Shown here piece by piece: positions 9,147-17,761 of a DNA stretch of 64,000 nt. The DNA comes from Marinifilum flexuosum. GTDB taxonomy: Bacteria > Bacteroidota > Bacteroidia > Bacteroidales > Marinifilaceae. Below the pieces are notes generated by a model. The model did not search any database, was not told the origin of the DNA, and worked only from the letters and a program-made list of their open reading frames with translations. Positions within the stretch are counted from its first letter, which is position 1. Each line of letters begins with the position of its first letter. The stretch spans positions 558,001-622,000 of the forward strand of contig NZ_RAPQ01000010.1 in the NCBI RefSeq assembly GCF_003610555.1, read 5' to 3'. Made by a program: the position numbers and the translations under genes.

Positions 9147-10021
9147 TGAGTGTATTAGTAGATAAAAATACAAAACTAGTGGTTCAGGGAATCACTGGTT
9201 CCGAAGGTGCGTTCCACACCCAACAAATGATTGAATATGGAACTAATGTAGTTGCTGGTGTTACTCCTGGCAAAGGAGGCCAGTTATTTATGGATAAAAT
9301 TCCAATTTACAACACCATGAAAGGTGCTGTTGAAAAAACCGGAGCCAATGCCTCTGTTATTTTCGTTCCACCTCCATTTGCAGGCGATGCAATTATGGAA
9401 GCGGCTGAAGCTGGTGTTGAGTTGGTAATTTGTATTACTGAAGGAATTCCAACTTTTGATATGCTTAAGGTTCATGAGTTCCTTAAAAAATATCCCAAAA
9501 CAACTTTGGTAGGTCCTAACTGTCCTGGTGTAATTACTCCTGGCGAAGCAAAAATCGGTATCATGCCTGGATTTATTCATAAACCTGGTACCATTGGTAT
9601 TGTTTCTCGTTCGGGTACATTAACCTACGAAGCTGTGCACCAATTAGGCGAAGCAGGATTTGGACAATCAACAGCAATTGGTATTGGTGGTGATCCAATT
9701 ATTGGAACCAAGCATATCGATGCAGTTAAATTGCTAAACGAAGATCCTAAAACAGAAGCCATTGTTTTAATTGGTGAAATTGGTGGTTCTGATGAAGAAA
9801 CAGCAGCAGCTTACATTGCAGAGAACGTTGACAAACCAGTTGTTGCCTTTATTGCTGGACAAACTGCTCCTCCAGGTAAGAGAATGGGACATGCCGGAGC
9901 AATTATTGCGGGTGGGAAAGGTACTGCCGAAGAAAAAATGAAAGCTCTTGCTGCTGCAGGAATTCACGTAGTAAAATCTCCTGCTGAAATTGGCAAGAAA
10001 ATGAAAGAAGTATTAGGTTAA
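9146..10021 (+). CDS. sucD: succinyl-CoA synthetase alpha subunit
   Basis: 291 residues. [27 protein letters not shown] is the CoA-binding Rossmann start. [22 protein letters not shown] follows, and [18 protein letters not shown] contains the phosphorylated active-site His (GHAGAI). With sucC it forms the heteromer that converts succinyl-CoA to succinate with nucleotide formation. The pair ends in a strong terminator 19 nt downstream. Confidence 0.98.
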   Translation: MSVLVDKNTKLVVQGITGSEGAFHTQQMIEYGTNVVAGVTPGKGGQLFMDKIPIYNTMKGAVEKTGANASVIFVPPPFAGDAIMEAAEAGVELVICITEGIPTFDMLKVHEFLKKYPKTTLVGPNCPGVITPGEAKIGIMPGFIHKPGTIGIVSRSGTLTYEAVHQLGEAGFGQSTAIGIGGDPIIGTKHIDAVKLLNEDPKTEAIVLIGEIGGSDEETAAAYIAENVDKPVVAFIAGQTAPPGKRMGHAGAIIAGGKGTAEEKMKALAAAGIHVVKSPAEIGKKMKEVLG

Positions 10022-10040
10022 ATTCCTATAAATATTTATA

Positions 10041-10066
10041 AAGCCGATTCTCAACTGAATCGGCTT
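10041..10066 (+). terminator. sucCD terminator
   Basis: A perfect 10-bp stem AAGCCGATTC / GAATCGGCTT (10041-10050 and 10057-10066) with a 6-nt loop, followed by TTTT. The A-rich left flank means it may also serve the convergent fic-type gene. Confidence 0.9.
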
Positions 10067-10069
10067 TTT

Positions 10070-11224
10070 TTATAATTCAAATAATTGTAAATATTCCCAC
10101 AAATAAAAAAGCCTATTCCTTCTTGCACCAACCAATTCTTTTACCAATCCAAGCTTCTCTAATTCTTTTATGAGCAAGTTGGCTGATTGAAAGCTTAATC
10201 TCAATTTCTCTTTAATATCATTTACCGATAAAAATGGTTTGGAATAGAATTCTGTAATCAATTGCTTGGCAGATTGATGCCTCTTCTTTCCCATATGCTC
10301 CTCAATCAACTTCTCATTTCTTTCAACCATTGCGTTGATATTGCCCAATATCTCCTTACTATATCGAGCTGATTCTTTAATTCCAGTTAAGAAAAAACGA
10401 ATCCATTGTTCTATATCATTTTTCGATCGAATTAAATTTAATCGATGATAATATTCCAGCCTATTGCGCTCAAAAAACACCGACAAACAAAAAACAGGCT
10501 TATGAACAAAGTTCAACTCCATCATTTCGAAAAGAATTAGGGTTCGCGCAGTTCTTCCATTACCATCGAGAAATGGGAGAATATTTTCGAATTGATATAA
10601 TGAAATTGCCATTTTGATTAACAATGGAAGCTCCAAATTGTCGTTACGCCAAAACTTTTTTGCATCGTTTATCAAAATTTTTAGCTCATGCTTATTGGGT
10701 GGAGAATATTTAAATCCAACATCGAACTTGTTGTCTTTCGAATTTACAAAAGGACGAATTTTCCCACCAAAATCTTCCAGTTGAGGTAAATCGGAACATA
10801 GTATTCTATGAGCTTCTTTAATTAATCTAACCGATAGAGGAAAACGTTTCAATTCCTTCACTCCCCATTTTATTGCTTCGATATGATTGGTTATTTCCTT
10901 CTGCTCATAAATGCGTTTGAAACTTTTAGAGTTTTCTGGTACAAAAGCTTGTGGCAAGCTACATTTACTCCCTTCAATCATATTAGAGGCAACTGCCTCC
11001 TGTGCTACAAATAAAGGAATATATCGATTTATGTTTGGAAAAAATTTAGAGAATGCATTCAACTCCCCCAATTCCAACATCGCTCTCTCTAACAGAATAT
11101 TAATCTGCTTATCTTTCCATTCAAAGGAACGGTTAATTAAAGAAGGAGTTACGCTTCGGTAACCTTCTTTAAAGCTCTGATAAGTATAATTTCCAGTTGT
11201 TTTTTTATTCAAGTTTCTAGTCAT
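10070..11224 (-). CDS. Fic domain protein with the catalytic His replaced by Leu
   Basis: The likely start is the ATG at 11224 (385 residues); a longer frame begins at 11287 but adds an unlikely hydrophobic leader. Layout: Fic N-terminal domain, an inhibitory-type motif SNMIEG near residue 85, the Fic core, and a C-terminal winged-helix (FYSKPFLSVNDIKEKLRLSFQSANLLIKELEKLGLV). The core motif normally reads HPFxDGNGR, but here it is LPFLDGNGRTAR, with Leu (CTC) at about residue 216. The rest of the motif is intact. Fic enzymes need that His as the base for AMP transfer to protein hydroxyls, so classic AMPylation is doubtful. It may be a binding or regulatory protein, or a decaying gene. It stands alone, convergent with sucCD. 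Confidence 0.88.
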   Translation of the reverse strand: MTRNLNKKTTGNYTYQSFKEGYRSVTPSLINRSFEWKDKQINILLERAMLELGELNAFSKFFPNINRYIPLFVAQEAVASNMIEGSKCSLPQAFVPENSKSFKRIYEQKEITNHIEAIKWGVKELKRFPLSVRLIKEAHRILCSDLPQLEDFGGKIRPFVNSKDNKFDVGFKYSPPNKHELKILINDAKKFWRNDNLELPLLIKMAISLYQFENILPFLDGNGRTARTLILFEMMELNFVHKPVFCLSVFFERNRLEYYHRLNLIRSKNDIEQWIRFFLTGIKESARYSKEILGNINAMVERNEKLIEEHMGKKRHQSAKQLITEFYSKPFLSVNDIKEKLRLSFQSANLLIKELEKLGLVKELVGARRNRLFYLWEYLQLFEL

Positions 11225-11444
11225 ATAATTGAATAAAGGTATCTTATTCAGGATAAAAGTATTAAAATTTAATAAAAGACCATTCAAAATTATTCACTCC
11301 TTTTTCTTATCGATAGATCTAAATATTTGCATGATTTTGATTACCTGATATTTACACACCCTAACATTCTGATCTTAATTGTTTTACTCTTGCAAGACAA
11401 AGTTTTTAATTTATATTCAGACCGAAATTTTAAAACATCAACTT

Positions 11445-12698
11445 ATGATTAAAAGAATTTGTTTAGCCATAGCCATTATTGCAATGGCATACAACGTAAA
11501 AGCGGAAGGTTTTGCAGTGAATCTTCAAGGTGTCAAACAAACTGGTATGGGACATGTTGGTACTGCATTAAACTTTGATGCAAGTAGTATGCAATGGAAC
11601 CCAGGTGCACTTGCAACTTTAGATAGCAAATACAGTTTCTCTTTAGGTGGATTTGGAACACTAACAAAGGCAGAGTACACAGGATTAAATGGTACAGAAT
11701 CAACTGATAACCCAACAAATACGCCCTTCTATTTTTATGGATCAATGAAAGTAAGCGATAAGTTTGCTGTTGGTCTTGGGGTATATACTCCATTTGGAAA
11801 TACTATGGATTGGGGAGAAACATGGTCTGGAAGATATTTAATTCAGGATATCAGTATGAAGAGTATTTACATCCAACCAACAATTTCTTATAAAGTTAAC
11901 GATTGGTTAAGCGTTGGTGCCGGCTTAAATATTGTTTATGGTGATGTTGAACTAAACAAAGCTATTCCTGTTTTTCACCCAGTGAATGGTAGCTTCTTAG
12001 GGGATGGTAAGGTTAATATTTCTGGAAATAATATTCAGTATGGATATAATTTAGGAGTTTTCCTTCAACCAAATGATAAACTTAACATTGGAATCTCATA
12101 CAGGTCTCAAATTGATGTTAAGCTTGAATACAGCGATGCAGATGCAAACTTTTCACTGCTTGCAGACGCTTTACCAGATGGTGGAGTTGCTGCAGAATTA
12201 CCTTTACCATCAAGCCTTAACTTAGGTGTTGCTTATCAGATTAACGAAAAATGGTTGGTATCAGCCGATGTTAATTTTATTAAGTGGAGTGAATATGAAT
12301 CTTTGGATTTTGATTTTGAAAACCCAGCCGTTCCAGATTCTCAGAGTAAAAGAGATTGGGATAATACCATGACCTGGAGATTTGGAACAAGATATACTGC
12401 TAGCGAGAAACTAGACCTTTATGCCGGTTTATATTTTGACAAAACACCTACTAATACAATGTTCTATTCTCCAGAAACTCCTGGAGCAGATAAGGTAGGT
12501 GTATCATTAGGTTTCTCGTATAAACTTACCGATAAGCTTAGCCTTGATGCAACCGTACTTTACAATGAAGGAGAAAAGGTTACTGCAGCAGAAACCAATC
12601 CAACTTCGCAAGCCATTTATCAAAACCCGCAAGGATTTACAGGAGAGTACAAGTATAGAGCCTGGTTACCAGGTGTTGGAATTACATACAATTTTTAA
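11445..12698 (+). CDS. OmpP1/FadL family outer-membrane transporter
   Basis: The ATG at 11445 begins a clean signal peptide (MIKRICLAIAIIAMAYNVKA). After cleavage the protein starts EGFAVNLQGVKQTGMGHVGTA, followed by ASSMQWNPGALATL, the plug and first-strand signature of the FadL family. The remainder alternates beta strands and ends with an aromatic residue (GITYNF), as outer-membrane barrels do. About 417 residues. Members import hydrophobic compounds such as long-chain fatty acids. Upstream codons in the same frame are non-coding. It is a single-gene unit closed by a terminator. Confidence 0.92.
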   Translation: MIKRICLAIAIIAMAYNVKAEGFAVNLQGVKQTGMGHVGTALNFDASSMQWNPGALATLDSKYSFSLGGFGTLTKAEYTGLNGTESTDNPTNTPFYFYGSMKVSDKFAVGLGVYTPFGNTMDWGETWSGRYLIQDISMKSIYIQPTISYKVNDWLSVGAGLNIVYGDVELNKAIPVFHPVNGSFLGDGKVNISGNNIQYGYNLGVFLQPNDKLNIGISYRSQIDVKLEYSDADANFSLLADALPDGGVAAELPLPSSLNLGVAYQINEKWLVSADVNFIKWSEYESLDFDFENPAVPDSQSKRDWDNTMTWRFGTRYTASEKLDLYAGLYFDKTPTNTMFYSPETPGADKVGVSLGFSYKLTDKLSLDATVLYNEGEKVTAAETNPTSQAIYQNPQGFTGEYKYRAWLPGVGITYNF

Positions 12699-12720
12699 TT
12701 CCATATCCATAATAAAATAA

Positions 12721-12747
12721 AAAAGCCTGATCGTTGATCAGGCTTTT
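12721..12747. terminator. bidirectional terminator between the FadL-type gene and the GG-leader peptide gene
   Basis: AAAAGCCTGATC / GATCAGGCTTTT form a 12-bp perfect stem with a 3-nt loop. T tracts follow in both directions (TTTATTT to the right, TTATTTTATT when read left). It lies 22 nt after the porin stop and 5 nt after the stop of the small reverse-strand gene. Confidence 0.9.
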
Positions 12748-12751
12748 TTAT

Positions 12752-12847
12752 TTACTGTACTGAATCAGCTAACTCACTCCCAGCTTTTCCACCTTTAACA
12801 CTTTGTTGCTCATTAACTGTCAATTGAAAATCTTTTAAATTTTTCAT
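12752..12847 (-). CDS. 31-residue double-glycine leader peptide, RiPP/bacteriocin-like precursor
   Basis: The reverse strand encodes MKNLKDFQLTVNEQQSVKGG followed by an 11-residue core, KAGSELADSVQ. The leader has the pattern of Bacteroidota GG-type natural product precursors (MKxLKxxxLT...xQxSVKGG), in which a C39 peptidase-exporter cuts after Gly-Gly. Support for a real gene: the start and stop are clean, the T-rich terminator begins 5 nt after the stop, and an AT-rich promoter-sized spacer separates it from the divergent kinase gene. The core has no Cys and only two Ser residues. No maturase or exporter is adjacent. It could instead be a signalling peptide for the neighbouring kinase, which is speculation. 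Confidence 0.6.
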   Translation of the reverse strand: MKNLKDFQLTVNEQQSVKGGKAGSELADSVQ

Positions 12848-12950
12848 TTTTGTATATTATTTTAATTAAACCATTTATAAATATATAAAAAATTTTTATT
12901 CTCTATCTTTTATTTCATATTTTCGCCATACTCAGCATAAAACAAAATTT

Positions 12951-14858
12951 ATGAAACTTTTATTCTTTTCTTTAAGCTTAATTATCTCATTACAATCTTA
13001 CTCACTAAGTTTTCTTGATCAGAAGTCAGAGCAAAATAAATTCAAAGTTGATTCCTTATTAAGTAGAGCAAAAAATTTAAGAGATTCATCATTTGATGCT
13101 AGCACTAAAGTTGGAAGGGAAGCTATAGAACTGGCTAAAAAAACAGAAGAGACAGATATTATTGCCTTTGCACATAAATCTCAGGGAATTACATTTTTTT
13201 ATCAAGGTTTATTTGATTCTGCATTCGTACACTACAATACGGCAAAAGAAGAATTCAAATCAATTAATGATAGCTTAAATATTGCCAGATTAAATTCCAA
13301 TATTGGTATTATTTATCGAAGAACAAATAAATATGATAAAGCGCTTGAACAATATTTAAAAGCTCTGGAATTATATGAAGCTTTAAAATACCCTAAAGGA
13401 ATAGCTGCAGCGTATACTAATATCGGTGGTGTATACCAAACACTAGAAGATTCTAATAAAGCTCTTAAGTATTATCTTAAAGCTAAGGAGATTTATAAAC
13501 ATTTAAACGAAACACAACGTTTTTCAAGAGTACTAACAAACATTGGTGTCTTAAAGTTTGAGCAAGGTAATTACACAGAATCCTTAGAATATCAATTAGA
13601 GGCATTAAAATTAAATGATAAGCAAGGTATGCAACAGCACAAAGCTATAATTCAACTAAATATTGGCCAAACTTATCAAGCCTTAAAACAACCTTTAAAT
13701 GCGCTAGAATATTACAACTATTGTGAAGACATTAGACTCCAACTCAATGATTATTGGGGATTGGGTAAATTATTTGTTTTAAAAGCAATGGTTCTTGAAG
13801 AGTTAGATCACAATAAAAGTGCTAACGATTATTTCCTAAAGGCAGAAAAGATATGTGAAAAACAAAATTTATCGGAAGATTTAAAGGAGGCGTGTTATCG
13901 ATATTCTAATTTTTTAGAAAACAATAATAGACCCAAAGAAGCTATAAGGTATTTAAAAAAGTATAATCATATAAACGATTCATTATATGAAGTAAATCAA
14001 TCTGACTATCTAGCTGAATTAACTTCTAAATTTGAATCTGAGCAAAAAGAAAAAGAATTGGAACTTCTTCATCAGCGGACGCAAATACAGAAACTTGAAT
14101 TGGGGCAGAAAAATGCTTGGATAATAGTTTTACTAGTAGTGATGATTCTTGGTGTTGTAGCAGTTTTAGTTTCACTAAGAATTAATCGATTACGAGCTGA
14201 TCACAAAATCATGGATTTGCGTCAGAAAGTATTACTAACGCAAATGAATCCGCACTTTTTATTCAACTCCTTAACGGCAATTCAAAGTTTTATTTTAGAC
14301 GAAAAGAATGATGATGCTAACAATTACCTTTCTAGATTAGCCAGTTTGGTCCGTGGAATTTTAGAGAACTCCAGGGAAGAATTCGTCTCCTTGCGAACAG
14401 AGATACAAACATTAGAAGATTATATTGGATTGCAGAAACTAAGATTCGAAAATGACATTGCTTATCATTTCGAAATTGATGCTACTCTAAATCAAGATGA
14501 AGTAATGGTTCCTCCAATGCTGGCACAACCATTTATCGAAAATGCACTCATTCATGGAAAATTGAGAAATAATCCTGAAGCATGCATAAACGTGAAAGTA
14601 ACTAAAAAAGATGGTGAACAATCTATAAAGTTCGACATTATTGACAATGGAATTGGAATAGAAGAAGCTAAAATACAATCCATTCAAACACATCATAAAT
14701 CATTGGCTACTTCTATCGCTTTAGATAGAGTGAAAATCTACAATTTTAAATCATCAAAAAAGATGAATTTTGAAATTGTAGATTTGAAAAGTATTAACAA
14801 AAACAAATCAGGAACCAAGGTAAGCTATAGTATTCCAATACTTACCCCATCGAAGTAG
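12951..14858 (+). CDS. TPR sensor histidine kinase, LytS/YpdA type
   Basis: 635 residues. A signal peptide (MKLLFFSLSLIISLQSYS) is followed by six or seven tetratricopeptide repeats (such as YDKALEQYLKALELYEAL) to about residue 360. Then comes a coiled coil and one membrane helix (NAWIIVLLVVMILGVVAVLVSL). The cytoplasmic His_kinase domain has LLTQMNPHFLFNSLTAIQSF with the phospho-His, and an ATPase part (PPMLAQPFIENALIHGK, IDNGIGIEEAK). This is the common Bacteroidota layout of extracytoplasmic TPR sensor plus LytS-type kinase. The usual LytTR partner is not next to it, so it is an orphan. Its 3' end overlaps the convergent mevalonate kinase gene by 17 nt. Confidence 0.9.
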   Translation: MKLLFFSLSLIISLQSYSLSFLDQKSEQNKFKVDSLLSRAKNLRDSSFDASTKVGREAIELAKKTEETDIIAFAHKSQGITFFYQGLFDSAFVHYNTAKEEFKSINDSLNIARLNSNIGIIYRRTNKYDKALEQYLKALELYEALKYPKGIAAAYTNIGGVYQTLEDSNKALKYYLKAKEIYKHLNETQRFSRVLTNIGVLKFEQGNYTESLEYQLEALKLNDKQGMQQHKAIIQLNIGQTYQALKQPLNALEYYNYCEDIRLQLNDYWGLGKLFVLKAMVLEELDHNKSANDYFLKAEKICEKQNLSEDLKEACYRYSNFLENNNRPKEAIRYLKKYNHINDSLYEVNQSDYLAELTSKFESEQKEKELELLHQRTQIQKLELGQKNAWIIVLLVVMILGVVAVLVSLRINRLRADHKIMDLRQKVLLTQMNPHFLFNSLTAIQSFILDEKNDDANNYLSRLASLVRGILENSREEFVSLRTEIQTLEDYIGLQKLRFENDIAYHFEIDATLNQDEVMVPPMLAQPFIENALIHGKLRNNPEACINVKVTKKDGEQSIKFDIIDNGIGIEEAKIQSIQTHHKSLATSIALDRVKIYNFKSSKKMNFEIVDLKSINKNKSGTKVSYSIPILTPSK

Positions 14859-15786
14859 AAGTAATTCGGAGATAAGAGAATTCCATTTTCGATAAGAATT
14901 TTTCAGTTTCCTTCATGTTTCTTGTAAAACCAAGAAGGTAACCACCACCTCCTGAACCACATAATTTCAAACAGAATTTATTAGAGTCCAGGCCTGTTTT
15001 CCACAATGTCCTATAAGCATATGGAATCTTATTCGTAAAGTTTTGATATTGAAATGATGAAAGACTTTGTATGGATTCAAAAAAGCTGTCAATATCATTA
15101 TTGCAAAAAGAATTGATACAGTTTTGGCTTACTGGTATCAGTTGTTCAACAATTTTAGTTCTAAAATCAATTGATTCACATTGTAATAGAAAATCATTTA
15201 CCAAAGGGGCTGTATCGCCCTTTTGTTGGGTATCAATTAAAAAAACTGTAGCATTTTTGAGAAACTTATCCAGCTGCAAATTAACAAGATCAAGCTTATC
15301 ATTTCCTGAAACCAATATTGGTTTATTCACATATGAAATCAATGGATCTAAGCCAGAACTTTTACCATGAAATCCTGATTCAAGCATGGATAAACTTTGC
15401 TTTAAATCTGTTAAGTTAGCTTCATTGCATTCCTTCATATTCCCATACCGCTTGTAAATTGCGGCACACAATGCACCAGAACTTCCCACACCATAACTTA
15501 TTGGAATTGAAGAATCAAAAAATAAACCTGACTTAAGATCATTTTCCAAATCCGATAAGTTCAAAATAGAATCGAAAACATCAGAATTGGAAAGAAGGTA
15601 TCTGAAATACTTCTTTAGCTCTGAATTCGACTTTTTCTCTGTTTCAGATTTATTTGAACTCATGAAAGCAAAATTGGCCTTAAACATTTTGAAAGGTATG
15701 CTTAACGCCATAGAACCCAACAACACCGAATATTCTCCAAACAGAAGAAGTTTCCCATGAAACAATTCACACTCTTTATTCACCAC
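14842..15786 (-). CDS. mvk: mevalonate kinase
   Basis: 314 residues, GHMP kinase fold. HGKLLLFGEYSVLLGSMALS is motif 1, YGVGSSGALCAAIY the ATP-binding motif 2, and CGSGGGGYLLGF motif 3. It phosphorylates mevalonate to 5-phosphomevalonate. Assignment as mevalonate kinase rather than another GHMP enzyme rests on motif 1 and the operon, in which the decarboxylase and reductase are unambiguous. It is the last gene of the operon and overlaps mvaD by 11 nt. Confidence 0.82.
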   Translation of the reverse strand: MVNKECELFHGKLLLFGEYSVLLGSMALSIPFKMFKANFAFMSSNKSETEKKSNSELKKYFRYLLSNSDVFDSILNLSDLENDLKSGLFFDSSIPISYGVGSSGALCAAIYKRYGNMKECNEANLTDLKQSLSMLESGFHGKSSGLDPLISYVNKPILVSGNDKLDLVNLQLDKFLKNATVFLIDTQQKGDTAPLVNDFLLQCESIDFRTKIVEQLIPVSQNCINSFCNNDIDSFFESIQSLSSFQYQNFTNKIPYAYRTLWKTGLDSNKFCLKLCGSGGGGYLLGFTRNMKETEKFLSKMEFSYLRITSTSMG

Positions 15787-16825
15787 CGGAAATATTTATT
15801 TGTTTGGGACCGAAGCCTGTTTCATCCTTAAGATATCTCCCATCTTCAAGCAATTCCTTTAATTGTTTATTTACAAAAGCATCAACTTTTACACTGTCTT
15901 TTTTAGGAAACATCAAGTGAATATTCGGACCAGCATCCAAAGTAAACCCTACAGGAATTTTGGTTTCATTTCTGAATTCACGAATTAATTCAATTGCTTC
16001 CAAAGTATTAGGTTTCATCAAGGTAAATGAAGGTGTAGAATTCATCATTAAACCATGCAAACTTAATGCTTCATTTTCAATAACTTCTATAAAATCATCC
16101 AAATCGCCACTACGCAAAATGCCAAGCATTCGCTCAAAGTTTGAATTGGCCTGATCATATCTGGCTTGAGCAAATGGATGATTCTTCATCAATCCATGTC
16201 CTGCAGTACTTGAAACTTTTTTCTTTTTAGAACTTACCAATAAAATATAATCCTGGTAATCTTTAAATATTGGATGAATGTATTTTGAAAAAGGAGTTGC
16301 ATAATCATCAGAGGCTTTCGAGAATGCACTGCTCTTGCCCCATGTTGCATAGGATTCATAAATCGATCGTGAAGCACTACCCGATCCCAAACGAGCAAGA
16401 AAACTCGCTTTTTGCAAAAATTCATCCCGCTCCAATTTCTTTCCTGTAATCAATTCTTCCATACTACAAATGCACAAAGCAAGAGCACTCATAGCCGACG
16501 CAGAGCTGGCAATTCCTGTAGAATGAGGAAAAGTATTTTCTGATGTGATAGAATACGAGTACTGGCTTAAAAGTAGTAATTCCTCATTTAATCCTTCAAA
16601 AAGAGTTTCAATTCTTTTGGCAAAATCAAGATTTTCTTTTCCTTCAAATTCAAAATTTATCCACTTCTCTTTTCTTTCCGAAAATGACAATTGAGTTCTA
16701 CTTACCGCATTCTTCAAAGTCATGCTTACGGATGGATTACAAGGGTACTGTCTGCCCATTTTTCCCCAATATTTTATCAAGGCAATATTCGAAGGGCTCT
16801 CCCAAGCCACAATTCCTTTCTTCAT
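15776..16825 (-). CDS. mvaD: diphosphomevalonate decarboxylase
   Basis: 349 residues. WESPSNIALIKYWGKMG and NPSVSMTL are the diagnostic start of this enzyme. STGIASSASAMSALAL is the phosphate-binding loop, GSGSASRSIYESYATWGK follows, and FTLDAGPNIHLMF carries the conserved Asp-Ala-Gly-Pro-Asn. It converts mevalonate 5-diphosphate to isopentenyl diphosphate with ATP and loss of CO2. It lies between the GYDIA kinase (14 nt) and mvk (overlap). Confidence 0.95.
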   Translation of the reverse strand: MKKGIVAWESPSNIALIKYWGKMGRQYPCNPSVSMTLKNAVSRTQLSFSERKEKWINFEFEGKENLDFAKRIETLFEGLNEELLLLSQYSYSITSENTFPHSTGIASSASAMSALALCICSMEELITGKKLERDEFLQKASFLARLGSGSASRSIYESYATWGKSSAFSKASDDYATPFSKYIHPIFKDYQDYILLVSSKKKKVSSTAGHGLMKNHPFAQARYDQANSNFERMLGILRSGDLDDFIEVIENEALSLHGLMMNSTPSFTLMKPNTLEAIELIREFRNETKIPVGFTLDAGPNIHLMFPKKDSVKVDAFVNKQLKELLEDGRYLKDETGFGPKQINISGGE

Positions 16826-16839
16826 TCGCTTATCAATTG

Positions 16840-17760
16840 TTAACTCAAGATAATATCATCCCAAGCAAATATTGTAGTTAATCCTTTCTCATAAAAATAG
16901 CGGTACACTTCTCGCTTTCCTAAATCTGATCGAACCAAAATAAAGTCTCCACCCCATGCTCCTAATGACTTAATACTTCCTTCAAAATCAGGAAATTTTT
17001 TTGTCTTTACAGGATCTATATGAAGTACTTCTGCAATAAACCTTTCATGTTCAGAAATTAAAGCATCAAATTCCATGGAATTTTCACTTTGTAACAACTT
17101 TTTACTCAGCAGTGATATGCTTTCAACCTGCGTTTTTGTTACTGGATTACCATTCAAATATTTCTTTACACTTTCTTCGCTATTCTGCTTGTTTCCCAAG
17201 TATACAAAGAAAAGCTGATCTGAAAAATCAGGTTCAAACCTTATCGGATATATCATAGGATGGGATTCATTTCTACGAAATAAAATGGGCAAACAATAAT
17301 TTGCACAAGCTATATCATATCCAGATCCATTTGACACCAACTCATGTAGTTCATAAGGATTCACATCTGCCCATTGAGCAATATTATTTATCAAACTTGA
17401 ACTACTTCCTAATCCCCAATTTCTATCAAAATTGATTTCCGTTTTAACCTTTAATGATAGATTTGGCAAGAAATCGGGATTTAATTTTTTTGCCTGATTC
17501 AATATAAAACATACAAAATCCTTCTCAGAAGTTCCCTTATTTTCAGCTATTAAAATATCCTTTTCAGAGATTGAGAATTGCAACCAGGGTTGAGCTCTAT
17601 CTAATGCGATCCAATCCAATAGAGTTGTATCCGATTCATAAATTTCCATCAATTGACCAAAACGAAGAGGTATAGCCAACGACAAAGCGCCATGCAGTAC
17701 CAAATACTCTCCGGTAATTAGAAATTTAGCATTTGAATAATATTTTTTCAATGGAGTCAA
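16840..17760 (-). CDS. GYDIA family GHMP kinase, candidate phosphomevalonate kinase
   Basis: 306 residues. SNAKFLITGEYLVLHGALSLA is GHMP motif 1, NWGLGSSSSLINNIAQW motif 2, and the name-giving GSGYDIACANYC follows. SLGAWGGDFILV replaces the usual Gly-rich motif 3. The family is widespread in mevalonate-using Bacteroidota. By pathway logic it should phosphorylate 5-phosphomevalonate, the only kinase step in this operon without a recognised gene. It starts one base after mvaA ends, so the two are translated together. The function is inferred from context rather than from a specific motif. Confidence 0.75.
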   Translation of the reverse strand: MTPLKKYYSNAKFLITGEYLVLHGALSLAIPLRFGQLMEIYESDTTLLDWIALDRAQPWLQFSISEKDILIAENKGTSEKDFVCFILNQAKKLNPDFLPNLSLKVKTEINFDRNWGLGSSSSLINNIAQWADVNPYELHELVSNGSGYDIACANYCLPILFRRNESHPMIYPIRFEPDFSDQLFFVYLGNKQNSEESVKKYLNGNPVTKTQVESISLLSKKLLQSENSMEFDALISEHERFIAEVLHIDPVKTKKFPDFEGSIKSLGAWGGDFILVRSDLGKREVYRYFYEKGLTTIFAWDDIILS

Positions 17761-17761
17761 A

